A DNA stretch of 64,000 bases from assembly GCA_964405235.1 (NCBI GenBank), contig CAYONG010000285.1, positions 1 through 64,000 on the forward strand, in the 5' to 3' direction. Position 1 is the stretch's first letter; each line of letters begins with the position of its first letter. The notes under the pieces were generated by a model that was not told the DNA's origin, did not search any database, and saw nothing but the letters and a program-made list of their open reading frames with translations. Below, piece by piece: positions 42,763 through 50,525 of the stretch. The position numbers and the translations under genes are program-made. This DNA is from WS-11 sp964405235 (lineage in GTDB: Bacteria; Eisenbacteria; RBG-16-71-46).

Positions 42763-43416
42763 TCAGCGCACGGTGCGGCGGGTGGAATCGATCCACCACG
42801 CCCAGGGGATGAAGAGCCAAAGGGCCAGCGCCATCAGGGCGATGGTGCGCTCGCTAGTCCCGGCCGGCAGCGGCTGGAGGTTGGAGAGGAAGATCAGCGA
42901 GACCACCACTACCAGCGACCACAGCGAGAGCCGGCCTCTCCCCCCGCGCGGCCGGGTGACCCGCATGTAGAGCCACAGCCCGACGATGAACAACAGGAAC
43001 TCCACGATGATGGTCGCCGCCACCGAGTTCCAGAGCCCGAGTCCGGCCCCAGGTCCTCCGGGCCAGAGCGGCAGGTCGGGCCGGTGGGCGATCAAGTCCA
43101 TCACCCAGTGGCTCGCCACCGCCAGGCCGATCCAGACCGCTCCGCGGGTGTCGCGGGTCAGCGCGCGGAACACGATGCCGACGAGCCCGGACCAGAACAG
43201 GGTCATGTGCAGGCTGTGCGACCAGGGATAGTTCTCGAAGGCCAGCGGCGTAAAGGCGGTGTTGCGCGGATCGATCCGTACCGTCTCCCAGCCAAGCAGC
43301 AGGAAGATCGGCCACAGCAGATCCAGGAACATCGGCGCAAAGAGCAGGGTCGCCAGCGACACCCGCGGCGCGAAACGCTTGCCCGCGAGGCCCACTGCGA
43401 TGTGACCGAGGAACAC
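42763..43416 (-). CDS. YdjM/DUF457-like integral membrane metal-dependent hydrolase
   Basis: A 217-residue protein with five or six membrane helices. GTG 43416 begins 2 nt after the stop of the FAD subunit gene (VFLGHIAVGLAGKR); a start at 43467 would overlap that gene by 49 nt. Metal-ligand-like residues of the YdjM type are visible: GHIAVGLAGKR, the FLDLLWP helix, NYPWSHSLHM (His-x-x-His), and ASHWVMDLIAHRPDLPL. Family members are thought to be membrane-bound metallo-hydrolases acting on lipids. It probably rides with the molybdenum hydroxylase operon only by transcription. Confidence 0.7.
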   Translation of the reverse strand: MFLGHIAVGLAGKRFAPRVSLATLLFAPMFLDLLWPIFLLLGWETVRIDPRNTAFTPLAFENYPWSHSLHMTLFWSGLVGIVFRALTRDTRGAVWIGLAVASHWVMDLIAHRPDLPLWPGGPGAGLGLWNSVAATIIVEFLLFIVGLWLYMRVTRPRGGRGRLSLWSLVVVVSLIFLSNLQPLPAGTSERTIALMALALWLFIPWAWWIDSTRRTVR

Positions 43417-43418
43417 GC

Positions 43419-44327
43419 TTATCGCCCCTGGCTGTGCGCGAAACGCGGGTCGGCCGCGCGCAGGCACTGTTCGAGCAGGTTTCCGGCGACGGCGAGCCGG
43501 TACTCGCGATCCGAGCGGATGTCGTCGATCGGGGCGATGTCGTGCATGAGCGCGGCGCGCGCGCGCGTCGCCACGGCGGGCGACGGAGTAGCGCCCGAGA
43601 GCGCCGCCTCGGCCCGGCCGGCCCGAAGCGTGACCGGCGCCACGCTGCCCCAGGCGAGCCGGACGTGGTCCACACAGCCATCGCGGCCGAGCCGAAGCAC
43701 GCCGGCCATCACCACCTTGGAGATGCTCTGCGCGCGCCGGGTGCCGACCTTGCGGAAGAACTGTCGGCTACGGGGCGGCGGGAACGGCACCACCACCGCG
43801 GTGATGAGCTCGTCGGGGGCGAGCGCCAGGTCGCGATAACCGCGGTAGAGCGCGGCGATCGGGATGGTCCGCTCGCCGCGCACCGAGCAGGCGTGGACCG
43901 TCGCATCGAGCGCCATAAGCGCGGGGAGCGAATCGCCGGCAGGTGACGCGTTGGCGATGTTGCCGCCGACCGTCGCCCGGTTCTGGATCTGCCGCCCCCC
44001 CACCTCAGCCGCCGCCGCGACCAGCGCCGGCAGACGCCGGCGCAGGATCGCGTGCTCCCGGATCTCGCTGAATGTGGCGAGCGCCCCGAGGCGCGCACCG
44101 GCAGCGCCGGTCCGGATGCCGCGCAGCTCGCGCAGGCCCCTCAGGTCAACGAATCGCAGGCCGGCGTGTGTGCCTGCATTGAGGTAGACGAAGAGATCGG
44201 TAGCGCCAGCGAGCGGCGTCGGACGCTTCGAGCCGGGGCCGGGGCCGCGGGCCACGCTCATGATCCGCAGGGCGTGCGCGAGGTCGCGGGGCCGCGCCAC
44301 CTCGAGGGTGGAGAGCGCGGCTCTCAA
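43419..44327 (-). CDS. Molybdenum hydroxylase FAD subunit (CoxM/XdhB-type)
   Basis: A 302-residue FAD-binding subunit of a xanthine-dehydrogenase-family hydroxylase; it passes electrons from the iron-sulphur subunit to FAD and NAD or another acceptor. Motifs: TPLAGATDLFVYLN, the FAD loop ATVGGNIANASPAGDSLPAL, and RSISKVVMAGVLRL-like text (SISKVVMAGVLRL). I assign the start to TTG 44327, which overlaps the TGA of the Fe-S subunit gene (TTGA), because family alignment needs residues before the first internal ATG and an earlier start would lie inside that gene. The three subunits, GIY-YIG gene and membrane hydrolase run together on the minus strand. Confidence 0.88.
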   Translation of the reverse strand: MRAALSTLEVARPRDLAHALRIMSVARGPGPGSKRPTPLAGATDLFVYLNAGTHAGLRFVDLRGLRELRGIRTGAAGARLGALATFSEIREHAILRRRLPALVAAAAEVGGRQIQNRATVGGNIANASPAGDSLPALMALDATVHACSVRGERTIPIAALYRGYRDLALAPDELITAVVVPFPPPRSRQFFRKVGTRRAQSISKVVMAGVLRLGRDGCVDHVRLAWGSVAPVTLRAGRAEAALSGATPSPAVATRARAALMHDIAPIDDIRSDREYRLAVAGNLLEQCLRAADPRFAHSQGR

Positions 44328-44830
44328 TTGAGCTTCCCCGCCGGCCGGCGCTTCCCGGCCGAGCGCGCGGCGGCGCGCACCGCGTCCACGATCTTCTGGT
44401 ACCCGGTGCACCGGCAGAGATTGCCGGCCAGCGCCTCGCGCACCTCGGGATCGCGCGGCACGCGTCCGCGCGTGCGGCGCAGCAGCTCGTGGGCGGAGAG
44501 CAGGATGCCGGGGGTGCAGATGCCGCACTGGGCGCCGCCCATGGTCACGAACGCCTGCTGGAGCGCGGTGAGCCTTGTGCCCCGCGCGAGCCCCTCGACG
44601 GTGAGGATGGTCGCGCCGGCGGCCTGGACCGCGGGCACCAGGCACGAGTTCACCGTGCGGCCGTCGATCAGCACCGTGCAGGCGCCGCACTCGCCCTCGC
44701 CGCACCCCTCCTTGGTGCCGGGCAGGCGGCACTCCTCGCGCAGCACATCGAGCAGCCGCTTCATCGGCGGCACCGTCACGCGCCGGCGGCGGCCGTTCAC
44801 GGTGAAGGTGAGGGTCACGCGCGGAGTCAC
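44324..44830 (-). CDS. Molybdenum hydroxylase [2Fe-2S] subunit (CoxS/XdhC-type small subunit)
   Basis: A 168-residue ferredoxin-like subunit. The first plant-type cluster is GTKEGCGEGECGACTVLIDG with a later CLVP, and the second cluster is GAQCGICTPG...LAGNLCRCTGYQKI, both complete. It starts with GTG 44830 overlapping the TGA of the GIY-YIG-like gene (GTGA) and ends in the TTG of the FAD subunit. Order and coupling are unusual in that the large subunit is upstream but separated by the GIY-YIG gene. Confidence 0.93.
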   Translation of the reverse strand: MTPRVTLTFTVNGRRRRVTVPPMKRLLDVLREECRLPGTKEGCGEGECGACTVLIDGRTVNSCLVPAVQAAGATILTVEGLARGTRLTALQQAFVTMGGAQCGICTPGILLSAHELLRRTRGRVPRDPEVREALAGNLCRCTGYQKIVDAVRAAARSAGKRRPAGKLN

Positions 44831-45363
44831 TCCGCATTCTCCTCTGGAAGATTCGCGAACGGAAGTCGCCGGTAGCACAGCGAAAACCCGTCGAGCAGCG
44901 CCGCCTCCACGGCGGCGGGATCCTCGTCGGGCGTGCTGAGCCAGGCGATCTGCAGTGCCACGTGGTCGAGCAGTTGCCAGATGTAGCGCCCGCCCCAGTG
45001 CCCCACCGCCTTCCCCTGCCCGAAGCGCAGGTATCGCTTCACCCGCTGCTGGAGCAGCGACCGCACGCCGGGTCCGCGGGCGCGGCCGATGTAGAGCACG
45101 CGCGCGGCCTCGACCCAACGCTCCTTCAGCACCTCCACAGCCACCGATGGATCCTTCTGCCGGTACCGGCCGCCGACGCTCTGCGCGAGGAACTCCGGGG
45201 GCGCGGCCGTGTCACGCACCACGACGTAGACGCCGCGCTCGACCGGTACATCGAGGCAGCGCGTGCGCTGCAGGTGCGAGACCGAATGGAAGCCGGTGAA
45301 GCCGCGCTCCCGGAGCATCACGACATCCCACGAGCGCGACGAATCCACGAGCGCCGCGCTCAC
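44827..45363 (-). CDS. GIY-YIG-like protein inserted between hydroxylase subunits
   Basis: A 178-residue protein. ERGVYVVVRDTA and AARVLYIGRARG form the GVY...YIG core of a GIY-YIG nuclease, followed by an Arg at the expected position (LLQQRVKRYLRFGQG) and HWGGRYIWQLLDHVALQIAW; a Glu for metal binding could be in AAVEAALLDGF. The N-terminal 40 residues are not part of the core. It is coupled by ATGA to the large subunit before it and by GTGA to the Fe-S subunit after it, so it is locked into the operon. Whether the nuclease site is active cannot be decided, and a link to cofactor or enzyme assembly is not known. Confidence 0.65.
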   Translation of the reverse strand: MSAALVDSSRSWDVVMLRERGFTGFHSVSHLQRTRCLDVPVERGVYVVVRDTAAPPEFLAQSVGGRYRQKDPSVAVEVLKERWVEAARVLYIGRARGPGVRSLLQQRVKRYLRFGQGKAVGHWGGRYIWQLLDHVALQIAWLSTPDEDPAAVEAALLDGFSLCYRRLPFANLPEENAE

Positions 45364-47663
45364 GCGCCGTCCCGCGCCCGCAACGCGCGCAGCAGGCGCT
45401 CCGGCGTCACCGGGATCTCGTCCATGCGCAGCCCGGTCGCGTGCGCGATCGCCGCCACCACCGCCGGCGCCGGCGTATCCATGGGCAGCTCGCCCACCCC
45501 CTTGGCGCCGCGGGGCCCGTGCGAGTAGGGATCGTCCACGAAGGCGACCTTGATAGGTGGCGTATCTACCGCGGTCGGGATGATGTAGTTGGTGAGCTGG
45601 TGGTTCCAGACGCTGCCGTCCTTCCAGCGCACCTCCTCGAGCAGCGCGTAACCCAGGCCCTGCACGGTCCCGCCCTCCACCTGGCCCGCCGCCAGCACCG
45701 GATGGATCGCGCGCCCGATGTCGTGCGCGGTCGCCACGCCGAGCACGGATGTCTCGCCGGTGTCGAGATCCACCTCTACCTCCACCGCGCAGGCCGCGTA
45801 CGAGAAGACGCCGTAGGCGTCGCCCTGATAGCGGTCATCGTCCCATTCGATCCCGGGAGGCTTCTGGTAGCGACGCTCGACCCGAAGGTCCCCTCGCTCG
45901 CGAATGAACGCCTTCGCCACTCGGGCGAAATCCGCCGCGCCGTCGATCGGGCGCTCGGCGAACAACTCGAGCCGCTCGCGCATGCCGACGGCGCATCGTT
46001 CCAGCAGGCCGCCGACCACCATGACGGTGCGGGACGCGACGGTGGGCCCGCTGTCCGGCACCAGGTCGGTATCCGGCTCCTGGAACTCGACGAAATCGGC
46101 GGGCACGCCGAGCGCATCGCCGACCAACTGCGAGAACACCGTGACGGTGCCCTGCCCGATCTCCGTGTTCGCCGAGAAGATTCGGGGACGCCCCGCCCGA
46201 GACAGCTCGAGGGCCGCGACCGAGCCGAGCTCGACCTCGCCGCTGCCGGTGAACCCGGCACCGTGGAGCGCGAGCGAGATGCCAATGCCACGCCGCAGTC
46301 TCCGCCCGCCGTGTGCGACGCGCCCGGCGCGCTCGTGCTTTTCGGCCGCCGCGTTCTCGCGCGCGTATCTGGCCCGACGCCGTGTCCAGTCCGCCAGCCG
46401 GCCGGTGCGCTCGAGCACATCGAGCGCGCCAACGCTTTCGCGCAGCGTCTGTCCGGTGGGGGTCACGTCGCCGACGCGGACGGCGTTCTTGCTCCGAAAC
46501 GCGAGTGGGTCCATGCCGAGCCGCCCGGCGATCAGGTCCATGTGACATTCGGTGGCGAACAACGTCTGCGGGGCCCCAAATCCACGAAACGCCCCGTTGG
46601 GAGGCGTGTTGGTGGCGACCGCGCGGGCGTGGATGCGCACGTGCGGCCAGCGGTAGGCGCCGCCCGCGTGGATGGCGCCGCGCGAGAGCACCACCGGCGA
46701 GAGCGTCACGTAGGCGCCGCCGTCCATCACCAGATCCATCTCGTGCGCGACCAGCGTGCCGTCCTTCATCACCCCGCTGCGCACGCGGGCGACCATGGGG
46801 TGTCGCTTGGTGGTGGCGGCGATGTCCTCGAGACGGTCGTAGACGATCTTGACCGGCCGGCCGCTCTTCCACGCCAGCAGCGCGGCGTGGCCGCCGATCA
46901 TCGACGGGTACTCCTCCTTGCCGCCGAACCCGCCGCCGGTCACGGTCTGGATCACCCGCACGCGCCCGGCCGGCAGGGCGAAGATGCGCATCAGGGCCTT
47001 ATGCACGTAATAGGGGCATTGGAGCGAGCCGCGCACTTTGAGTCCGCCGTCCGCCGTGCGCTCGGCCATCATCGCGTTGGTCTCGATGTAGAGCTGCTCC
47101 TGGTGACCGGTGCGATAGGTGGCTTCGACCACCAGGTCCGATTCGGCGAACCCGCGGTCGATGTCGCCGCGCTCGATGACGATCTCCTTCATGATGTTGT
47201 CGTCGCCATGGATCACAGCCTTCGTCGCCAGCGCCTCCTCGACCGTGAGCACGGCCTCGAGCGGCTCGATCTCGACGCTCACCGCCCGACGCGCCGCCTC
47301 GGCACGCTCCGGATCCTCGTGCGCCACGAGCAGGATCGGCTCCTCGGCGTGGCGGATCTCGTTCGCCGCGAGCAGCGGCTGGTCGTCCACGATCAGGGCC
47401 ACCAGGTTCTCGCCCGGGATGTCCTTGTGGTCGGCGATCGTGACCCCGCTCCAGTCGAACGCCGGGTCGAGGGTGACGCGCCGGATGATGCCGCGCGGCA
47501 CGTTCGAGCGCACCGTGCGACCGTGCAGCACGCCGGGCACGACCAGGTCGTCGAGGTAGGCAGCGCGCCCGGTCACCTTGTCCCACGCCTCGAGCCTCGG
47601 AATACTGACGCCCACCGAGACGGGCGGGCGCAGGACGGTGGCACGTAGACGGCGGGGCGACAT
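45360..47663 (-). CDS. Xanthine-dehydrogenase-family molybdopterin-binding large subunit
   Basis: A 767-residue catalytic subunit that hydroxylates a purine-like or other N-heterocycle or aldehyde at the Mo-MCD centre. Motifs: GGGFGGKEEYPSMIGGHAAL, the arginine loop PPNGAFRGFGAPQTLFATE, the GQGT loop EIGQGTVTVFSQL, and a C-terminal KGVGELPMD with the catalytic base Glu. AFRGFG matches xanthine dehydrogenases, whereas CO dehydrogenases have a cysteine-bearing VAYRCSFR loop that is absent here. It is the first gene of the operon, with a promoter-like TTGCGT-17-TAGGCT upstream and an ATG 8 nt after the -10. The substrate could be hypoxanthine/xanthine, in line with pyrimidine breakdown genes nearby. 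Confidence 0.9.
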   Translation of the reverse strand: MSPRRLRATVLRPPVSVGVSIPRLEAWDKVTGRAAYLDDLVVPGVLHGRTVRSNVPRGIIRRVTLDPAFDWSGVTIADHKDIPGENLVALIVDDQPLLAANEIRHAEEPILLVAHEDPERAEAARRAVSVEIEPLEAVLTVEEALATKAVIHGDDNIMKEIVIERGDIDRGFAESDLVVEATYRTGHQEQLYIETNAMMAERTADGGLKVRGSLQCPYYVHKALMRIFALPAGRVRVIQTVTGGGFGGKEEYPSMIGGHAALLAWKSGRPVKIVYDRLEDIAATTKRHPMVARVRSGVMKDGTLVAHEMDLVMDGGAYVTLSPVVLSRGAIHAGGAYRWPHVRIHARAVATNTPPNGAFRGFGAPQTLFATECHMDLIAGRLGMDPLAFRSKNAVRVGDVTPTGQTLRESVGALDVLERTGRLADWTRRRARYARENAAAEKHERAGRVAHGGRRLRRGIGISLALHGAGFTGSGEVELGSVAALELSRAGRPRIFSANTEIGQGTVTVFSQLVGDALGVPADFVEFQEPDTDLVPDSGPTVASRTVMVVGGLLERCAVGMRERLELFAERPIDGAADFARVAKAFIRERGDLRVERRYQKPPGIEWDDDRYQGDAYGVFSYAACAVEVEVDLDTGETSVLGVATAHDIGRAIHPVLAAGQVEGGTVQGLGYALLEEVRWKDGSVWNHQLTNYIIPTAVDTPPIKVAFVDDPYSHGPRGAKGVGELPMDTPAPAVVAAIAHATGLRMDEIPVTPERLLRALRARDGA

Positions 47664-47671
47664 GATGCGTT

Positions 47672-47700
47672 AGCCTAGTCGGACAGCGGACACGACGCAA
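47672..47700 (-). promoter_or_regulatory. Sigma-70-like promoter with leaderless start for the hydroxylase operon
   Basis: On the minus strand, TTGCGT (plus-strand 47695-47700) and TAGGCT (47672-47677) are separated by exactly 17 nt. ATG 47663 follows the -10 by 8 nt, so the transcript should start at or within a base or two of the initiation codon. The divergent gene at 47786 has AGGAGG at 47775-47780. Confidence 0.55.
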
Positions 47701-47785
47701 AGCCCCCGCACGAGCGGCCGGTCACGTGCCCGGCCGCTCGCCGTAGTGAACTCGATCACTCGGAGACGCCAGATAGGAGGCCCGC

Positions 47786-48613
47786 ATGCGATCGCTCACC
47801 GCGCTGCTCATCGCCGGCCTACTCACGCTCATCCACGCCGGGTCCGCCGACGCGGGCGCGTGGACACGGCCGGCGGGTGGCTGGTTCCTCAAAGTCGGGC
47901 TGGAGCAGTGGGAGACCGCCGAACGCTTCGATCTGGCGGGCTCGCGCGTGGACTACCTGCCGCCGGGCAGCGGCTTCGTCTCCCGCGGCGACTACCGGAA
48001 TCAGGCCATCCGCGCATACTTCGAGTACGGGCTCACCTCCGACTGGACGGTGACGGCGGCCACGGCGCTCGAGCGCGCACGATCGCGCGGCCAGGGGCAG
48101 GTCATCCAGCAGAACGGGCTCTCCGACCTCACGCTCCAGATCAGGCGCCGGATGGCCTCGGCGCCGCTCGTGGTCTCGGTGCTCGCCGAGGCGAAGGTGC
48201 CGACCGGATACGACGCTTCGCGCGCCCCCGCTCTGGGCAGCGGCCGCGCGGACGCAGGCGTTCGCCTCGCCGTCGGGCGGGGCTTCGGCGCCCTCTACTT
48301 CAGCGGCGAGGCCGGGTATCGGGCGCGGGGGCGTCGCGCAGACGAGATCCCGTTCGCCCTCGAAGCGGGCGTCACGGTGAAGCGGAGCGTGATGCTCCGC
48401 GGCGAGCTGAGCGGGGTGGGCGGGCTGAGAGCGCCGCTCGTCGAGGCGGCCTTTGACCCGGCGAGGGCCGAATCGCGCTACCTGAGCGGGGGCCTCGGCC
48501 TGGTGCTGCTCGGGGACCCGCTCGACATCGTCTTCGCCGCGGACCACGTGCTGGGCGGGCGCAACGCGCTGGCCGGGACGCGCTTCAGCTTCTCCGTCTG
48601 GCGCTCCGACTGA
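47786..48613 (+). CDS. Outer-membrane beta-barrel-like exported protein
   Basis: A 275-residue protein with a signal peptide (MRSLTALLIAGLLTLIHAGSADAG) and AGGAGG 5 nt before the ATG. The mature part has repeated amphipathic strands (GWFLKVGLEQWETAE, IRAYFEYGLTSDWTVTAATA, LTLQIRRRMASAPLVVSVLA, RYLSGGLGLVLLGDPLDIVF), as in small outer-membrane barrels; the last residues (FSFSVWRSD) end close to a strand but without the classical terminal Phe. Opposite-strand neighbour is the Mo-hydroxylase operon. A transport role for its substrate is only a guess. Confidence 0.65.
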   Translation: MRSLTALLIAGLLTLIHAGSADAGAWTRPAGGWFLKVGLEQWETAERFDLAGSRVDYLPPGSGFVSRGDYRNQAIRAYFEYGLTSDWTVTAATALERARSRGQGQVIQQNGLSDLTLQIRRRMASAPLVVSVLAEAKVPTGYDASRAPALGSGRADAGVRLAVGRGFGALYFSGEAGYRARGRRADEIPFALEAGVTVKRSVMLRGELSGVGGLRAPLVEAAFDPARAESRYLSGGLGLVLLGDPLDIVFAADHVLGGRNALAGTRFSFSVWRSD

Positions 48614-48913
48614 ACGAGCCGGCACGCCTCGTGGCCCCCGGCGCGGGCCTCCGCCGCGCTACCCGGCACCTCTTCGACGCTCTCATGGCGGTGGAAACTC
48701 CCCCCTCGACGGGCTAGTCTACCGTCTTACCTCCCCTCTCCCGGTTCGTCCCCGTCGAGATCGCGACCGCATGGCCACCGCGCCCGCAAAGGTCTATCAC
48801 TATCGGGGTGAATCCGTGCCCGGCGAGGGCGGGCAGGAAACGGCGCAGTTTGGACGAGCCCCTCGGGCCAATGGCCCGCGACTCCCGACCGCGCACAGGT
48901 TCGAGTAAGGCCC
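48614..48913. other. 300-nt region before the alpha/beta hydrolase operon
   Basis: No credible gene is seen here. A TAGACT box exists on the minus strand (48717-48722) but no credible gene follows it. On the plus strand TATCAC at 48793-48798 is a weak -10 candidate. The hydrolase gene at 48914 has only a poor TAAGG before its ATG. Confidence 0.3.
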
Positions 48914-49990
48914 ATGGCAAAGCCCATCCGTCCGCCGGTTGGGTTCCTGATCCGGACCGTCGCCGTGCTCAGCGTGGTGTTGAACACGCCCGTCGTCGCA
49001 TGGGTCACCCGCCGGGTGACATTCGACCCGCGGGTCGAGGGCAGCGAGATCGGCGGCACGCCCGTTTCGATCCACCGCCCGGCCGGACGCGGCCCGTGGC
49101 CGGCGTTTATGTTCGTCAACGGCGCGCACCCGCTCCGGCGCAAAGAGCCGGTCGTCGAGCGCGTGGCCGATGGTTTCGCGCGCGCGGGGTACCTGGTCGT
49201 CGTCCCCGATCTGCCGGGGCTCGGTGTCGGCGAGATCACCATGCGCACGGTGGATGCCGCGGCCGCGGTGGCCCTCGAGGTGACCGCGCGTCCCGAAGTC
49301 CGCGGTGGCCGCATCGCGCTGATCGGCGCCTCGACCGGCGCGAGCATCGCGATCCTGCTCGCCGCCCGCCCGGAGCTCGCGGGCCGCATCTCGCTCGTCA
49401 GCTCGGTGACACCTTACGCCGATCTGCGCAGGATGATCTGCCTCGCGACCACGACCCACTACGAGAACGGCGGGAGATCGCGCGCGTACGGCGTCACGAA
49501 CCTCCTGCGACGCGCCGTGGCCCGCTCGATGATGGTGACGCTCTCGTGCGAGGAGGAGCGCGGCAGGCTGCTCGACCACGTTGGCGACATCCGCGAGGAG
49601 GACGACCCGTTCAGCCGCCTGCCGGCGAGCGCGGATGCCGTCGACCTCGAGGCGCGAGCGATCGTTCGCCTGCTCGAGAACCGCGACCCGGGACGTTTTT
49701 CCGAGCTATGGAGCGGGCTTCCGGCCCATCTCCAGGCGGTCATCGCTCAGCTCTCGCCAGTTTCCATCGCGAGCAGCGTGCAGGCGCACGTCGAGCTGGC
49801 CGTGCCACCCGATGACCGCTATTTTCCGGTCGACGAAGCGGAGGAACTGGCGCGCGCGCTCCCCGACGCGCGCCTGACCGTGACCTCGGCGCTCGACCAT
49901 ACCCGGCCGGGCGCGTCCTTGCGACAGATCCGGGAGCTGTGGGCCTTCGGGGGCTTCGTCGTCCGCACCCTGGCGGGCGCCGCGCCCTGA
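48914..49990 (+). CDS. Membrane-anchored alpha/beta hydrolase
   Basis: A 358-residue protein. Residues 9-35 are a hydrophobic anchor (VGFLIRTVAVLSVVLNTPVV). The hydrolase has FMFVNGAHPLRRKEP (oxyanion strand), DLPGLGVG, and the nucleophile elbow LIGASTGASIAI with Ser140; PPDDRYFPVDEAEELAR gives the acid and SALDHTRPG the histidine. The family is the dienelactone-hydrolase/acetyl-esterase-like group. It is the first gene of a five-gene run (1-nt gap, then overlaps) with a membrane protein, a flavin monooxygenase, GtrA and an FAD oxidase. Substrate unknown. Confidence 0.8.
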   Translation: MAKPIRPPVGFLIRTVAVLSVVLNTPVVAWVTRRVTFDPRVEGSEIGGTPVSIHRPAGRGPWPAFMFVNGAHPLRRKEPVVERVADGFARAGYLVVVPDLPGLGVGEITMRTVDAAAAVALEVTARPEVRGGRIALIGASTGASIAILLAARPELAGRISLVSSVTPYADLRRMICLATTTHYENGGRSRAYGVTNLLRRAVARSMMVTLSCEEERGRLLDHVGDIREEDDPFSRLPASADAVDLEARAIVRLLENRDPGRFSELWSGLPAHLQAVIAQLSPVSIASSVQAHVELAVPPDDRYFPVDEAEELARALPDARLTVTSALDHTRPGASLRQIRELWAFGGFVVRTLAGAAP

Positions 49991-49991
49991 A

Positions 49992-50525
49992 ATGTCCGAT
50001 CCCGCCTCTGGTCCGACGCCCCGGGTCACGAAGGTGATCCTGGTCGCCACGCTGGCGATCACGGCGGCCGCACTCGGCGCGTTCTTCGCCACGCGCTCCC
50101 ACCCGGCGGATCCACGCGACGCCGCCGCGTACCTGTGCCTGTTCTCGGCGCTGTTCCTGCTCCGTATCGTGGGACAGGTGATCGTGCGTCTGCGCGGGCC
50201 GCGCTGGCTCCCGGTAACCGAGCAATGGAACCTGACGCCGTACTACCTGCTCCTGCCGACCCAGGTCGCGATCCTCGGGTTGCTGGCCTGGATCGACGCC
50301 GACTTCGCCCGCGGACACGGCTTCTGGACGGAGGCGCGCCCCGCTCTCGGCACGTGCGTGCTGTGGTTTGCGCTGTTCTATGCGTCGGCGATGGCGTTCC
50401 GCTACGCCGTGCGGATGAGGCGCCGGCCGGAGCATCGCTGGTTCGGCGGGACGATCCCGATCGTCTTCCATGGTGTGCTGGCGGGCTACCTGATCGTGTT
50501 CGGGAGCTACCATGCCTCCCGCTGA
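49992..50525 (+). CDS. Small polytopic membrane protein of unknown function
   Basis: A 177-residue protein with four or five membrane helices (VILVATLAITAAALGAFFAT, AAYLCLFSALFLLRIVGQVI, LLLPTQVAILGLLAWI, GTCVLWFALFYASAMAFRYA, TIPIVFHGVLAGYLIVFGSY). It starts 1 nt after the hydrolase and overlaps the monooxygenase gene by 14 nt. I do not recognise a family. Charged residues between helices 2 and 3 (RLRGPRWLPVTEQWNL) might face the cytoplasm. Its fixed place in the operon suggests a role with the flavoenzymes at the membrane. Confidence 0.65.
   Translation: MSDPASGPTPRVTKVILVATLAITAAALGAFFATRSHPADPRDAAAYLCLFSALFLLRIVGQVIVRLRGPRWLPVTEQWNLTPYYLLLPTQVAILGLLAWIDADFARGHGFWTEARPALGTCVLWFALFYASAMAFRYAVRMRRRPEHRWFGGTIPIVFHGVLAGYLIVFGSYHASR

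Noticed and set aside
45441..47648. Plus-strand open frame of 735 codons
   Set aside because: It is antisense to the molybdopterin large subunit, whose GGGFGGKE, AFRGFG and GVGELP motifs are unmistakable.
48614..48722. Minus-strand 33-codon Arg-rich frame after a TAGACT box
   Set aside because: It is nearly all Arg/Ala/Ser, overlaps the end of the outer-membrane-like gene in antisense, and has no real ribosome-binding site.
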